Shown: positions 15,379-25,066, counted from the stretch's first letter. The stretch is 44,635 bases of DNA from Bacteroidota bacterium (GCA_018266555.1 JAFEAF010000020.1:274-44908), one strand, 5' to 3'. Made by a program: numbers and translations. The notes: a model not told the origin generated them from the letters alone.

Positions 15379-15831
15379 ATGAACCTGGAACAAAGAATAA
15401 TGGCCGAGCTAAAAACAGCTATGCTGGCCAAAGACGAAAAAACCACCCGATCATTGAGGGCTATAAAAGCTGCCATCATATTAGCAAAGACTGCAGAAGG
15501 CGCCGGCGGAGAATTGAAAGAAGAAGATGAAATCAAAATGCTTCATAAAATGGTGAAACAAAGAAAAGATTCATTGGAAATCTATCAACAACAAAACCGG
15601 GCAGACCTGGCACAAAAAGAGAAAGAAGAAATAGAAGTAATTGAAAAATTTTTGCCCAAACAACTTTCTGCCGAAGACCTGAAAGCTGAAATTTCAAAAA
15701 TTATACAACAAACCGGTGCTTCATCCCCGTTTGATATGGGGAAAGTAATGGGCATGGCAACAAAGCAATTAGCTGGCAAAGCCGATGGAAAAACGATTTC
15801 TTCAGTGGTAAAAGAGTTGTTAAATAAATGA
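15379..15831 (+). CDS. GatB/YqeY domain protein
   Basis: A 150-residue YqeY family protein, related to the C-terminal tRNA-binding domain of the GatB amidotransferase subunit. Typical features are MNLEQRIMAELKTAMLAKD at the start, the TLRAIKAAI-like SLRAIKAAI, and EEIEVIEKFLPKQLS near the middle. It ends with the small helical domain containing MGKVMGMATKQLAGKADG. It may bind tRNA, but the precise function is unknown. It starts 10 bases after gldC and is probably in the same transcript; cvpA follows 71 bases later. Confidence 0.92.
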   Translation: MNLEQRIMAELKTAMLAKDEKTTRSLRAIKAAIILAKTAEGAGGELKEEDEIKMLHKMVKQRKDSLEIYQQQNRADLAQKEKEEIEVIEKFLPKQLSAEDLKAEISKIIQQTGASSPFDMGKVMGMATKQLAGKADGKTISSVVKELLNK

Positions 15832-15902
15832 TGATGGAGACAGTGCAATAAAATTTATCATGGATTACTTCGTTCCTGTTTTGTCCACCAACTCTCCATA
15901 AT

Positions 15903-16439
15903 ATGCTCCTCGACATTATTTTCATTATAGTTTTAATCATTGCCATGATCAGGGGTTACCAGCGGGGATTAATAGTCGGATTATTTTCTTTTATGGCATT
16001 AATTGTTGGGTTGGCAGCTGCTATCAAACTATCTGCCGTAGTAGCCGGTTATATCGGTAAATCTATAAAAACATCAGATCAATGGCTGCCCCTGCTATCT
16101 TTTGCCCTGGTATTTATTGTAGTAGTATTATTAGTTCATTTAGCTGCCCGGCTCATTGAAAAAACAATTCAGATAGCCATGTTGGGTTGGCTAAATCGCT
16201 TAGGTGGCATGTTGTTTTATATTGCTTTATATGTGATAGTTTATAGTGTAGTTATTTTTTATCTCGAACAAATGAAGCTGATCCGCCCCACCACCATTAA
16301 TCAATCATTTACCTATACTTTTGTACAACCTTGGGGCCCCAGGGTTATTAATGGTTTTGCTTCTTTAGCTCCGGTTTTTAAAAATATGTTTTCAGACCTA
16401 CAGGATTTTTTTGGCCATCTTTCCCGGAAAATGTCTTAG
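15903..16439 (+). CDS. CvpA family membrane protein
   Basis: A 178-residue inner-membrane protein with four hydrophobic segments (about 2-20, 25-48, 62-82, 97-120). It has the family signature of an N-terminal LDIIFIIVLIIAMIRGYQRG followed by a small-residue-rich helix. The E. coli homologue is required for colicin V production, and the wider family appears linked to envelope integrity. No toxin genes are nearby, so the latter fits better. The start ATG is at 15903, 71 bases after yqeY. Confidence 0.85.
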   Translation: MLLDIIFIIVLIIAMIRGYQRGLIVGLFSFMALIVGLAAAIKLSAVVAGYIGKSIKTSDQWLPLLSFALVFIVVVLLVHLAARLIEKTIQIAMLGWLNRLGGMLFYIALYVIVYSVVIFYLEQMKLIRPTTINQSFTYTFVQPWGPRVINGFASLAPVFKNMFSDLQDFFGHLSRKMS

Positions 16440-16524
16440 TCTTGCAAAATTTGTTTCGCTGACAATCAATTCCATAGCATTTTTGCAGCAAATCATTTAT
16501 TTTAGCAAAAATTAGCCGCTGCAA

Positions 16525-17307
16525 GTGGAAAACGAGTTCGAAATAAAACAACAGGATAAGTTCCGATTTGTTGAAGAAGGTACGGGAGAACCCTTATTAC
16601 TTTTACATGGGCTCTTCGGCGCTCTCAGCAATTTTTATAGTCTTATAAATTATTTCCGGAACTATTATAAAGTAATTGTGCCGTCACTTCCCCTCTTAGA
16701 ACTTGATATTTTACATACTACAGTGGGAGGATTACAAAAATTCGTTCACCGGTTTATAGAAGCCAGGAATTATACCGGTATTCATCTTTTAGGTAATTCA
16801 TTAGGGGGCCATGTAGCATTGAAACATGTATTGAAACATCCGGAGCGGATAAAATCATTGATTCTTACCGGCAGTTCTGGATTGTTTGAAAACGGGATGG
16901 GAGACAGCTATCCCAAAAGAGGTGATTATGAATATATAAAAAGAAAAACTGAAATGACTTTTTATGACCCTAAAGTGGCTTCAAAAGAGCTGGTGGATGA
17001 AGTATTTGGGATTGTAAATAACCGGCTGAAAGCCATCAAAATAATATCCTTGGCCAAAAGTGCCATCCGAAATAATTTAGGCGAGGAACTCAATCAAATC
17101 AAACAACCTACGTTATTAATATGGGGGAATAATGATACCATTACCCCGCCGTTTGTCGGAAAAGAATTTAATAAGCTCATTCCCAACAGTGAAATTTATT
17201 TTATTGATAAATGCGGCCATGCACCCATGATGGAAGTGCCGGATGAGTTTAATGTTATTTTACATAAATTTTTAAAAAAACTCAATGAACCTGCAACAGT
17301 AACCTGA
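16525..17307 (+). CDS. Alpha/beta-fold hydrolase
   Basis: A 260-residue alpha/beta hydrolase with a complete triad: nucleophile S92 in GNSLGG, D204 in GNNDTITP and H232 in CGHAPMMEVP. The oxyanion segment is LLHGLFG (26-32). It lacks a signal peptide and is probably cytoplasmic. The substrate cannot be inferred; esterase, thioesterase or C-C hydrolase activity are all possible. The start codon is GTG at 16525 (no in-frame ATG precedes the conserved region), which keeps a normal N-terminus MENEFEIKQQDKFRF. It is followed 35 bases later by the CBS-ACT gene. Confidence 0.88.
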   Translation: MENEFEIKQQDKFRFVEEGTGEPLLLLHGLFGALSNFYSLINYFRNYYKVIVPSLPLLELDILHTTVGGLQKFVHRFIEARNYTGIHLLGNSLGGHVALKHVLKHPERIKSLILTGSSGLFENGMGDSYPKRGDYEYIKRKTEMTFYDPKVASKELVDEVFGIVNNRLKAIKIISLAKSAIRNNLGEELNQIKQPTLLIWGNNDTITPPFVGKEFNKLIPNSEIYFIDKCGHAPMMEVPDEFNVILHKFLKKLNEPATVT

Positions 17308-17342
17308 ATGTTGAGGTTTAAATAAAACAAAAGCCGCTATCC

Positions 17343-18005
17343 ATGTTAACAAAAGAGATTCAATCTCAATCACTTCCTTTCCTTAATTTACACGATAAGG
17401 TTTATTTGGCTTTGCAATTAATGAATGATAATCATGTCACCCATCTTCCAATAGTAGAAGGAGACAAATATATCGGTATCATCAGTGAAGAGGATCTTCT
17501 GCAGTCGGATAACGATCATGCCGAGCTCAACTCATTACAACAATCTTTTGCCAACACTTCTATCAAAGGAGATGAGCATTTTTTAAAAGCAATTCGTATT
17601 GCAGGAGAAAATGCGTTAAGTGTTTTGCCGGTAGTGGAAGAAGAAAACGAAATCACCGGAGTAGTTATTTATAGTGATTTGCTGAAGCGTGCAGCAGAGT
17701 TTATGAGCCTGGGCGAACCGGGGGGATTGATTGTACTGGAATTGGAAAATAAAAGATATTCATTTAATGAGATTAGTAAACTGGTAGAAACCAACGATGC
17801 ACAAATTGTTCAGTTAAACACTTCCATAGATCCCCGTTCAGGAATGATGCAGGTAACTTTAAAAGTAAATAAACAGGAAATATCTGCTATTGTTGCCACA
17901 TTTCAGAGATATGAGTATGATGTAAAATATTACTCAGGTGAGGAGCTTTATGAAAATGAACTTCGGAATAATTATGACAACCTCATGAATTACCTGAAAA
18001 TCTGA
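17343..18005 (+). CDS. CBS-pair protein with C-terminal ACT-like domain
   Basis: A 220-residue cytoplasmic protein. Two CBS motifs occupy about 1-120, with HVTHLPIVEGDKYIGIISEE and NALSVLPVVEEENEITGVVI. The C-terminal 90 residues resemble an ACT domain (GGLIVLELENKRYSFNEISK and the following strand-helix pattern), as in AcuB-like proteins. CBS pairs commonly bind adenosine nucleotides and ACT domains bind small ligands, so this is likely a ligand sensor with an unknown partner. It lies between the hydrolase and the POTRA-barrel gene in the envelope block. A conserved position next to nadK would suggest a link to nucleotide status. Confidence 0.82.
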   Translation: MLTKEIQSQSLPFLNLHDKVYLALQLMNDNHVTHLPIVEGDKYIGIISEEDLLQSDNDHAELNSLQQSFANTSIKGDEHFLKAIRIAGENALSVLPVVEEENEITGVVIYSDLLKRAAEFMSLGEPGGLIVLELENKRYSFNEISKLVETNDAQIVQLNTSIDPRSGMMQVTLKVNKQEISAIVATFQRYEYDVKYYSGEELYENELRNNYDNLMNYLKI

Positions 18006-18073
18006 AAAGAAAATTCATCAGCTTTTTTTGACAGAATAGAAATTACATTTAATTTTTGCTTTTATCGCTTTTG

Positions 18074-19537
18074 ATGCAGATGGCAATGAAATATAGTTTT
18101 TGGCTGTTCTTTGTTTTACTTACCGGGAATACAGCACTGAATGCTCAGGTTTCAACAATTGGCAATATTCCTAACGAATTTTCTTTATCGCCTGGCAACG
18201 AAACGATAAACCAATCCGATGCGACTCTTTTTGTGATCCGGAATATTTATATCACCGGGAATAAAAAAACCAGGCGGGATATAATTTTAAGAGAGCTCCC
18301 TTTCAAAGCAGGTGATCATTATTTATTGCAGGATATTGTAGCAAAATTTCAACAGGCCCGTGAGCAGCTTTTAAACACTTCTCTTTTTCATGATGTAGTG
18401 GTAGCACTGAAAAGTTTTGAAGGCTATAATGTGGATGTACAAATTGAGGTTAAAGAACGCTGGTATCTTTTTCCCATCCCTTATTTCAAGCCTGTAGATA
18501 GAAATTTTAACGAATGGCTGGTAGAGCAAAAAGGCAGCCTTGCCCGGGTTAATTATGGTTTAAAAATATTGTACAATAATACTACGGGCCGCAATGATAA
18601 ATTTCGGCTTTGGTTCATTAGTGGTTATACTCATCAGTTTTCATTTAGTTACGACCGTCTGTACATTGACAAAGCTTTAAAATGGGGTATGGAAGTCAAT
18701 TTTGGAGTAGGTAAAACAAAAGAGGTAAATTATAATACGATTGGCAACGAGCAGGTTTTTGTAAAAGACAGTAACCTGTTTTTACAAAATTTCCTGGATG
18801 CTAATGTGGAACTTACTTACCGGAGAGCTATAAAAACAAGACATCGGTTTGGGATAGGATATCATATTCAGAACGTCAAAGACACCATTGCCAAGTTGAA
18901 CCCAACTTATTTTTATGCGGGACGCACTCAGGTGAGTTATCCCGAACTCTATTACACCATGAGTTATTTTGATGTGGATTATATTCCATATCCCACCAAA
19001 GGGTATGCTGCTGAACTCAATTTCAGTAAAAAAGGGTTTACCAATACGATTAACTCATGGCAACTTAGTGTAAAAGGTTCTGCCAACTGGCATCTCTCTC
19101 CAAGAACATATCTTAATCTCCAATCTTTCAGTACGATTAAACTTCCCTTTGAACAACCTTATTTTAATCAGAGATTATTAGGTTACGGTGATGTGTTTAT
19201 GCAGGGTTATGAGTATTATGTCATAGATGGGGTGGCCGGCGGTTACCTGAAAGCCGGCATTACAAAAGAAGTATTATCCGTAAGCAGGAATTTTTTTACA
19301 AAAAAAAGCCAGGAACCACTGCGTATACCCCTCCGCATATTCGCAAAAGTATATGGTAATGCCGGCTATGTTTACAATTCTCAACCGGGTAATAATTTTC
19401 TGGTTAACAGAATGCTGTACTCAGCAGGGTTCGGTATTGATATTCTCACTTACTATGATTTTACCATCAAGCTGGAATACAGCTTTAACCAGTTAGGCGA
19501 AAACGGGCTATTTTTACACAGAATGTCTAATTTTTAA
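18074..19537 (+). CDS. BamA/TamA-like outer membrane protein with a short POTRA region
   Basis: A 487-residue exported protein. After the signal peptide (cleavage near ALNAQ) comes one clear POTRA-like domain (FVIRNIYITGNKKTRRDIIL through VDVQIEVKERWYLFP, about 50-145). The rest, about 335 residues, is a predicted beta-barrel with alternating aromatic strands and a Phe C-terminus (HRMSNF). BamA proteins carry five POTRA domains, so this is a separate short Omp85-like family of uncertain role. It ends 4 bases before nadK and is probably translationally coupled to it. The TTG at 18056 is rejected; three nearby ATGs (18074, 18080, 18086) all keep the signal peptide. Confidence 0.85.
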   Translation: MQMAMKYSFWLFFVLLTGNTALNAQVSTIGNIPNEFSLSPGNETINQSDATLFVIRNIYITGNKKTRRDIILRELPFKAGDHYLLQDIVAKFQQAREQLLNTSLFHDVVVALKSFEGYNVDVQIEVKERWYLFPIPYFKPVDRNFNEWLVEQKGSLARVNYGLKILYNNTTGRNDKFRLWFISGYTHQFSFSYDRLYIDKALKWGMEVNFGVGKTKEVNYNTIGNEQVFVKDSNLFLQNFLDANVELTYRRAIKTRHRFGIGYHIQNVKDTIAKLNPTYFYAGRTQVSYPELYYTMSYFDVDYIPYPTKGYAAELNFSKKGFTNTINSWQLSVKGSANWHLSPRTYLNLQSFSTIKLPFEQPYFNQRLLGYGDVFMQGYEYYVIDGVAGGYLKAGITKEVLSVSRNFFTKKSQEPLRIPLRIFAKVYGNAGYVYNSQPGNNFLVNRMLYSAGFGIDILTYYDFTIKLEYSFNQLGENGLFLHRMSNF

Positions 19538-19541
19538 ATTC

Positions 19542-20420
19542 ATGAAAGCAGCCATTTACAGCAGGATAATGGATGATGATCAACAGAAAGATGTGCAGCT
19601 TTTTTTTGATGAACTTTCCAAACAAAAAATTGAGCCGGTTATTTTTCAGCATTTTTTTGAACAAATCAAAGAAAAAATAAAATTGCCTTCCGGCACTACG
19701 ATGTTTTTACTTTCTGAAGAATTAACAGAGGAGATAGAATTCATTATCAGTCTCGGTGGGGATGGAACATTGTTGGATACTATAACCCTGGTTCGGAATA
19801 AAAATATTGCCATCATGGGAATCAATTTTGGCAGGCTCGGATTTTTAGCCGGCATTGGACGGGATGAGGTAAAAACAGCAGTAAGGGCGATTGCAAACAG
19901 AACCTATGTCCTGGATAAACGAACCCTGATACACCTGGACGCAAGTACTTCGCTTTTCGGAAATGTTCCTTATGGATTAAATGAATTTTCGATTCATAAA
20001 AGAGACACCGCTTCTATGATAAAAATTCATACATACCTGAATGGAGAATTTTTAAATACTTATTGGTCCGATGGATTGATAGTTGCTACTCCTACCGGAT
20101 CCACTGGTTATTCGCTGAGTTGTAACGGGCCGATCGTTTTTCCTGACAGCGGTAGTTTTGTCATTACACCGGTGGCTCCGCATAATCTCAATGTGCGCCC
20201 CATCATTGTACCTGATAATAATATTATCTCATTTGAGATAGAAGGACGCACAGAAAAAATTATTTGTGCTCTTGATTCGAGGAGAGAGATTGTTAATAAA
20301 GAAGTTCAACTGGCCGTACGCAAAGAGACTTTTTTATTAAAACTGGTTCGCCTCAGTGAAAACAATTTTCTTCAAACTCTTCGCAATAAATTAACCTGGG
20401 GATTGGATAAGCGGAATTAA
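19542..20420 (+). CDS. nadK: NAD kinase
   Basis: Phosphorylates NAD to NADP (cytoplasm). The 292-residue enzyme has the GGDGT motif (72-76, with catalytic D74), the NFGRLGFLAG segment (95-104), and the NAD-binding NE/D region. The Gly-rich TPTGSTGYSLSCNGPI lies in the middle of the protein. All expected motifs are present, and length matches the family. It begins 4 bases after the POTRA-barrel gene, and DUF6089 follows 71 bases later. This order is widespread in Bacteroidota. Confidence 0.96.
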   Translation: MKAAIYSRIMDDDQQKDVQLFFDELSKQKIEPVIFQHFFEQIKEKIKLPSGTTMFLLSEELTEEIEFIISLGGDGTLLDTITLVRNKNIAIMGINFGRLGFLAGIGRDEVKTAVRAIANRTYVLDKRTLIHLDASTSLFGNVPYGLNEFSIHKRDTASMIKIHTYLNGEFLNTYWSDGLIVATPTGSTGYSLSCNGPIVFPDSGSFVITPVAPHNLNVRPIIVPDNNIISFEIEGRTEKIICALDSRREIVNKEVQLAVRKETFLLKLVRLSENNFLQTLRNKLTWGLDKRN

Positions 20421-20491
20421 AAAGACGGGGTATATTACAAGAAATTATTTATTTTTCCGTTATATTTTGATCCTGAAACGTTTTTGGATGT

Positions 20492-21352
20492 ATGACTAAG
20501 AATCTCATAGCCGCCATTTCCCTGTTGTGCATGACTATTTACCCTGTTGCCAAAAGCTTTGGGCAATATGCCATTCACCAGGAAGGGGAATTTGGAATAG
20601 GACTTGGGGCAGGCCACTATTTTGGAGATTTGAATACCCGTGCTAAACTTAACAGGCCTAAATTCGCCGCTTCCATGTTTTTCAGAAAAAATCTTAATAA
20701 TTATATAGCCGTTCGGGTAGCCGGAACATTTGCCAGATTAGGTTATTCAGATATTTATAATAAGTATAATGAATATATGTACCGGCGAAATCTGAGCTTT
20801 AACAGCAATGTTTGGGAATTATCCCTTCAGGGCGATTTTAATTTTTTCAGATTTATGCCGGGCGAACCAACAGAAAATTTTACGCCTTATATCACATTTG
20901 GGATTGGAGCTTTTAGTTATGATCCTTATGCCTATTTACAAGGTAGAAAAGTTTACCTGAGGCCATTAGGCACTGAAGGACAAGGCAGCCCTTTGTATCC
21001 TGATCGTAAACCCTATGGCTCCACCGCAATATCTATTCCAATCGGGGCAGGTATCAAGTATGCCCTTAATGAGAGAATCAATATTGGATTTGAAATTTTG
21101 CATCGCATTACTACCACTGATTATTTGGATGATGTCAGTAAAACTTATGTGGATCCGGCCGCTTTTCCACCCAAACCTGATGGCAGCCCTTCAGATGCAT
21201 TGTTATTAAGTGATCGTTCTTATGAAGTGGGCGAGCCTATCGGATTACCCGGACGTCAACGGGGTAACAGCAAGCAAAAAGATCAATTCGCAACAGCTAT
21301 ATTTTATATTAGCTTCAACCTGCAGTCTTATAAATGCCCTACAGCAAAATAA
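20492..21352 (+). CDS. DUF6089 family outer membrane beta-barrel protein
   Basis: A 286-residue exported protein with a signal peptide (about 1-25, ending SFGQ). The body has alternating strands typical of a small barrel: FGIGLGAGHYFGDLN, FAASMFFRKNLNNYIAVRVA, ITFGIGAFSYDPYAY and IPIGAGIKYALNERINIGFE. The C-terminus FYISFNLQSYKCPTAK is strand-like. It fits DUF6089, a Bacteroidota family located between nadK and uppS; PorG of the type IX secretion system is a related OMP in this position. A role in T9SS or surface assembly is therefore possible, but it is not proven by this sequence. Confidence 0.82.
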   Translation: MTKNLIAAISLLCMTIYPVAKSFGQYAIHQEGEFGIGLGAGHYFGDLNTRAKLNRPKFAASMFFRKNLNNYIAVRVAGTFARLGYSDIYNKYNEYMYRRNLSFNSNVWELSLQGDFNFFRFMPGEPTENFTPYITFGIGAFSYDPYAYLQGRKVYLRPLGTEGQGSPLYPDRKPYGSTAISIPIGAGIKYALNERINIGFEILHRITTTDYLDDVSKTYVDPAAFPPKPDGSPSDALLLSDRSYEVGEPIGLPGRQRGNSKQKDQFATAIFYISFNLQSYKCPTAK

Positions 21353-21404
21353 GTTATGATTTCCTTTATTTAGAATACCCGGCATAATCAATTGAAATCT
21401 GCAA

Positions 21405-21412
21405 TAACTTTG
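21405..21412 (+). promoter_or_regulatory. Bacteroidota -7 element upstream of uppS
   Basis: TAACTTTG matches TAnnTTTG, 34 bases before the uppS ATG. Confidence 0.55.
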
Positions 21413-21446
21413 CGCACATTTATTTTAAAAGAATAGCGGTTTTTAT

Positions 21447-22190
21447 ATGTCGGAATTGCTCAGCAAAATAAACAAACAACATCTTCCCCGCCACATAGCT
21501 ATTATAATGGATGGCAATGGTCGTTGGGCAAAGGAACATGGACAGGACCGGTTGTTTGGGCATGTGCAAGGGGTGGAAAGTGTACGCAATATCGTGGAGG
21601 GTTGTGCAGAATTGGGTATTGAATACCTTACATTATATGCATTCTCAACAGAAAATTGGGAAAGGCCCGAATATGAAGTGATAGGCTTGATGGAGCTTTT
21701 GGTAAACACTATTCGAGATGAGGCGGACACCCTGAATAAAAATAATATCAAGCTTCATGTGATCGGCGACATGAACATGTTGCCCGATTATGCACGTAAT
21801 GAGCTTAGAGAAGCTTTGGAAATAACAAAAGAAAATATGGGGCTTAACCTCATCATGGCATTAAGCTACAGCGGACGTTGGGAATTGCTGAATGCAGTTA
21901 AAAACATTGCCTATGAGGTAAAGAAAGGCAAATTGGAAGTAGAAGGTATCAATCAGGATACCCTGCAGCGAAATCTTTGTACAAGCGGATTCCCAGACCC
22001 GGAATTGATGATCCGTACCAGCGGGGAATATCGTATTAGTAATTTTTTGTTATACCAGCTGGCTTATGCCGAACTATACTTTACTAATGTCCGCTGGCCG
22101 GATTTCAGAAAGGAAAACCTGTATGAAGCCATCCTTGATTTTCAAAGCCGGGAAAGAAGATTTGGCAAGATCAGTGAACAAATTTCCTGA
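21447..22190 (+). CDS. uppS: Isoprenyl transferase (undecaprenyl pyrophosphate synthase)
   Basis: Cis-prenyltransferase that elongates farnesyl diphosphate with isopentenyl diphosphate to make C55-PP, the lipid carrier for peptidoglycan and O-antigen. The 247-residue protein has HIAIIMDGNGRWA (16-28; catalytic D22), the YLTLYAFSTENWERP segment (60-74), and the C-terminal PDPELMIRTSGEYRISNF with the substrate-binding RTSGE-R. All catalytic features are intact. The gene order uppS then bamA is typical of Bacteroidota, giving a link between lipid carrier supply and outer-membrane assembly. It has its own promoter element, and bamA starts 146 bases downstream. Confidence 0.97.
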   Translation: MSELLSKINKQHLPRHIAIIMDGNGRWAKEHGQDRLFGHVQGVESVRNIVEGCAELGIEYLTLYAFSTENWERPEYEVIGLMELLVNTIRDEADTLNKNNIKLHVIGDMNMLPDYARNELREALEITKENMGLNLIMALSYSGRWELLNAVKNIAYEVKKGKLEVEGINQDTLQRNLCTSGFPDPELMIRTSGEYRISNFLLYQLAYAELYFTNVRWPDFRKENLYEAILDFQSRERRFGKISEQIS

Positions 22191-22336
22191 CCGGGCTCTT
22201 GGAGATAGAAAACAAAGCTGTTTTAACAAAGACTTTCGATATTTTACCTTTAATTTGCCGCCGTCTTTATAATATTAAGATAATAAACTGATTGCCTTCC
22301 TGCTTATGCAGGATTTGATTGACTGAACCTTCAAAG

Positions 22337-25066
22337 ATGCGAAGATTTTTTTCAAGATTTTGTGCTTTAGTAACAGTAGCGTTAATCTCCGCTATTTCTC
22401 TCCATGCGCAGGATACCACAAGGCCTACATCAATTGATCCCAAATTACTGGCTTGGGAAAATGCAAAAATTGTAAAAGAATATACCATTGCAGGAATTGA
22501 TATCTCAGGCGTCCGCCATTTGGATACCGCTATAGTATTATCCATTTCATCCTTACAGGTTGGAGATAAATTCAATCATCCGGGTGAAGATATTTTTGCA
22601 AAGGCCATTAATAATCTATGGCGACAAAAACTGTTTTCCAATATTCAGATTTTCGTTACAAAGATTGAAGGTGATAAAGTGTATGTGGAGCTAAATGTTC
22701 AGGAATTGCCCCGTCTGGGGAATTTTAAATTTGTAGGGGTGAAAAAATCTGAAGCAGAAGACCTGCAGGGAAAAATTCAACTGGCCAAACAAACAATTAT
22801 CTCAGAAAACACCCGCCGCAGAATTATAGAAACTGCCACCAAATACTATACGGATAAAGGATTTCAGAATGTGAAAGTATCCATTGTAGAAACTCCGGAT
22901 ACTTCTTTTACAAACTCAAACTCCCTTACGATTTATATCAATAAAGGCAAAAAAGTACATATAGACGATATCAATTTTTATGGAAATAAAAATGTGGATG
23001 CGTTCAAGTTGAAAAAACAAATGAAGGGTACAAAAGAAATGAGCAAATTCACATTGTATCCCGCTAAAGACAGCAGCCGCTTTGGTCTCAAAAGCAGGCC
23101 GAGCTTTAAACAATATGTAAATGACTGGGGATTTCTTTCCTTCACTAAAACAAAATTGCTGCTTGATCCTTATTTCAGGTTCAAATTATTCAGCTCTGCC
23201 AAATTCGATACGAAAAAATTCTCAGATGATGAAGATAAGATTATAGAATATTATAACTCGCTTGGATACCGGGATGCTCAAATAATGGATACTGCTATTT
23301 CAAAATCGAGCAACGGGAATCTCGATATTGCTATTAAAATAGATGAAGGCCACAAATATTATTTTGGTAATATTACCTGGAAGGGAAACTCCAAATACCC
23401 GGATACATTGCTCAATGCAATATTAGGTATCAACAAAGGGGATATTTACAATATCAATATTCTGAATAAACGATTGGGAAAACAAGCTTCAGAAGAAGGT
23501 GGTGATATTGGAAGCCTTTACATGGATGACGGATATTTATTTTATCATGCCGATGCTGTAGAAACAGCAGTTTATAATGATACTATTGACCATGAGATCC
23601 GAATAGTAGAAGGTCCGCAGGCAAGAATAAAAAATATTACTATTTCCGGCAACGAGAAAACAAAGGACTATGTGATCCGGCGTGAATTATCAACAATTCC
23701 AGGCAATCTGTTTAGTCGATCTGACCTGATTCGTTCTCAACGTGACCTGGGGCAATTACAATATTTCAACCAGGAATCCATCAATCCCGGAGTGGTTCCT
23801 AATGCAGATGATGGAACTGTGGATATCAATTGGAAACTGGAGGAAAAATCATCAGATCAACTGGAATTATCTGCCGGTTGGGGTGGTGGTATCGGCCTGA
23901 CAGGAACATTAGGAGTATCATTTAATAATTTTTCTCTCAGGACTCTTTTAACAAAAGGGTTTAAAGACGGATTGCCTCAGGGTGATGGACAAAAACTGAG
24001 CCTTCGTGTCCAATCCAATGGCCGTGCTTTCCGTTCTTATAGTTTCTCATTTACGGAACCTTGGTTAGGAGGAAAGAAAAGAAATTCTTTGACTATTTCA
24101 TATAACAACAGCAAATATTCCAATGCATTTGACCCGTTGACAGGAACTATTGACAGAGCACGGTCTGATACTAATTATCTAAAAGCAAACAGCTTTTCTG
24201 TTTCCTTAGGTAAACAATTAAAATGGCCCGACGATTATTTCAGCTTGATTTATACACTCAATTTTACACAGTACAAGCTGATGAATTACCCAATATTCCA
24301 AAACCTAAGTAATGGCGTTTCAAATAATTTCAATATACGTATTGCATTACAGAGATCTTCGGCTGGGCCTAACCCCATTTATCCGACCAGCGGTTCTAAT
24401 TTTATGGCAAGCGTACAACTGACTCCTCCTTATTCTTTATTAGATCCGGGTTTGATTGATTCAAAAAATCCATATAAAAACCCCGAATACCATAAGTGGC
24501 GTTTTAATGCAGAATGGTATGTGCCTATTGGCCGGCCGAAAGGTGCAGATAAAAGCCGCCAGTTAGTGTTGAAAGTAGCTGCTAAGTATGGTTTTATGGG
24601 CAGATATAACCGCAAACTTGATTATTCTCCTTTTGAGCGATTTCAATTGGGAGATGCAGGTCTTACCAACAATTATGGGTTATTGGGTTATGACATCATT
24701 TCACAAAGAGGCTACCCGGTTTATGAGTCATCAGACCCTACTGTAAACCCCGATCAGCAAAGCGCCAGCAAGTTCTTTACCATATTTAATAAATATACAT
24801 TGGAAATGCGCTATCCGCTGGTGACAAACCCCGGAAGTACGATTTATGGATTAGCCTTTTTTGAAGCAGCAAATGGTTGGTATGATTATAAAGACTATAA
24901 CCCATTCCGATTAAGAAGAAGCGCCGGTATTGGCATGAGATTCTTCCTGCCTATGTTTGGTTTGCTTGGCTTTGACTATGGTATAGGTTTTGACCGTCTG
25001 ACACCCGGAACTAAACTTAAAGACGCATCACGGTTTACCTTTATGCTTGGATATGAACCTGAATAA
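22337..25066 (+). CDS. bamA: Outer membrane protein assembly factor BamA
   Basis: Central Omp85 insertase that folds beta-barrel proteins into the outer membrane. The 909-residue protein has a signal peptide (1-25, ending SLHAQ), then five POTRA domains over about residues 40-440 (for example YTIAGIDISGVRHLD, FKFVGVKKSEAEDL, DDINFYGNKNVDAFKL and NITISGNEKTKDYVIRREL). A C-terminal 16-strand barrel follows, with GWGGGIGLTGTLGVSFNNF and SFTEPWLGGKK. The final residues TFMLGYEPE are strand-like. The third and fourth POTRA regions carry a longer insertion, as usual in Bacteroidota. An in-frame TTG at 22319 is rejected; ATG 22337 begins the signal peptide. The two OmpH chaperones follow directly. 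Confidence 0.96.
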   Translation: MRRFFSRFCALVTVALISAISLHAQDTTRPTSIDPKLLAWENAKIVKEYTIAGIDISGVRHLDTAIVLSISSLQVGDKFNHPGEDIFAKAINNLWRQKLFSNIQIFVTKIEGDKVYVELNVQELPRLGNFKFVGVKKSEAEDLQGKIQLAKQTIISENTRRRIIETATKYYTDKGFQNVKVSIVETPDTSFTNSNSLTIYINKGKKVHIDDINFYGNKNVDAFKLKKQMKGTKEMSKFTLYPAKDSSRFGLKSRPSFKQYVNDWGFLSFTKTKLLLDPYFRFKLFSSAKFDTKKFSDDEDKIIEYYNSLGYRDAQIMDTAISKSSNGNLDIAIKIDEGHKYYFGNITWKGNSKYPDTLLNAILGINKGDIYNINILNKRLGKQASEEGGDIGSLYMDDGYLFYHADAVETAVYNDTIDHEIRIVEGPQARIKNITISGNEKTKDYVIRRELSTIPGNLFSRSDLIRSQRDLGQLQYFNQESINPGVVPNADDGTVDINWKLEEKSSDQLELSAGWGGGIGLTGTLGVSFNNFSLRTLLTKGFKDGLPQGDGQKLSLRVQSNGRAFRSYSFSFTEPWLGGKKRNSLTISYNNSKYSNAFDPLTGTIDRARSDTNYLKANSFSVSLGKQLKWPDDYFSLIYTLNFTQYKLMNYPIFQNLSNGVSNNFNIRIALQRSSAGPNPIYPTSGSNFMASVQLTPPYSLLDPGLIDSKNPYKNPEYHKWRFNAEWYVPIGRPKGADKSRQLVLKVAAKYGFMGRYNRKLDYSPFERFQLGDAGLTNNYGLLGYDIISQRGYPVYESSDPTVNPDQQSASKFFTIFNKYTLEMRYPLVTNPGSTIYGLAFFEAANGWYDYKDYNPFRLRRSAGIGMRFFLPMFGLLGFDYGIGFDRLTPGTKLKDASRFTFMLGYEPE

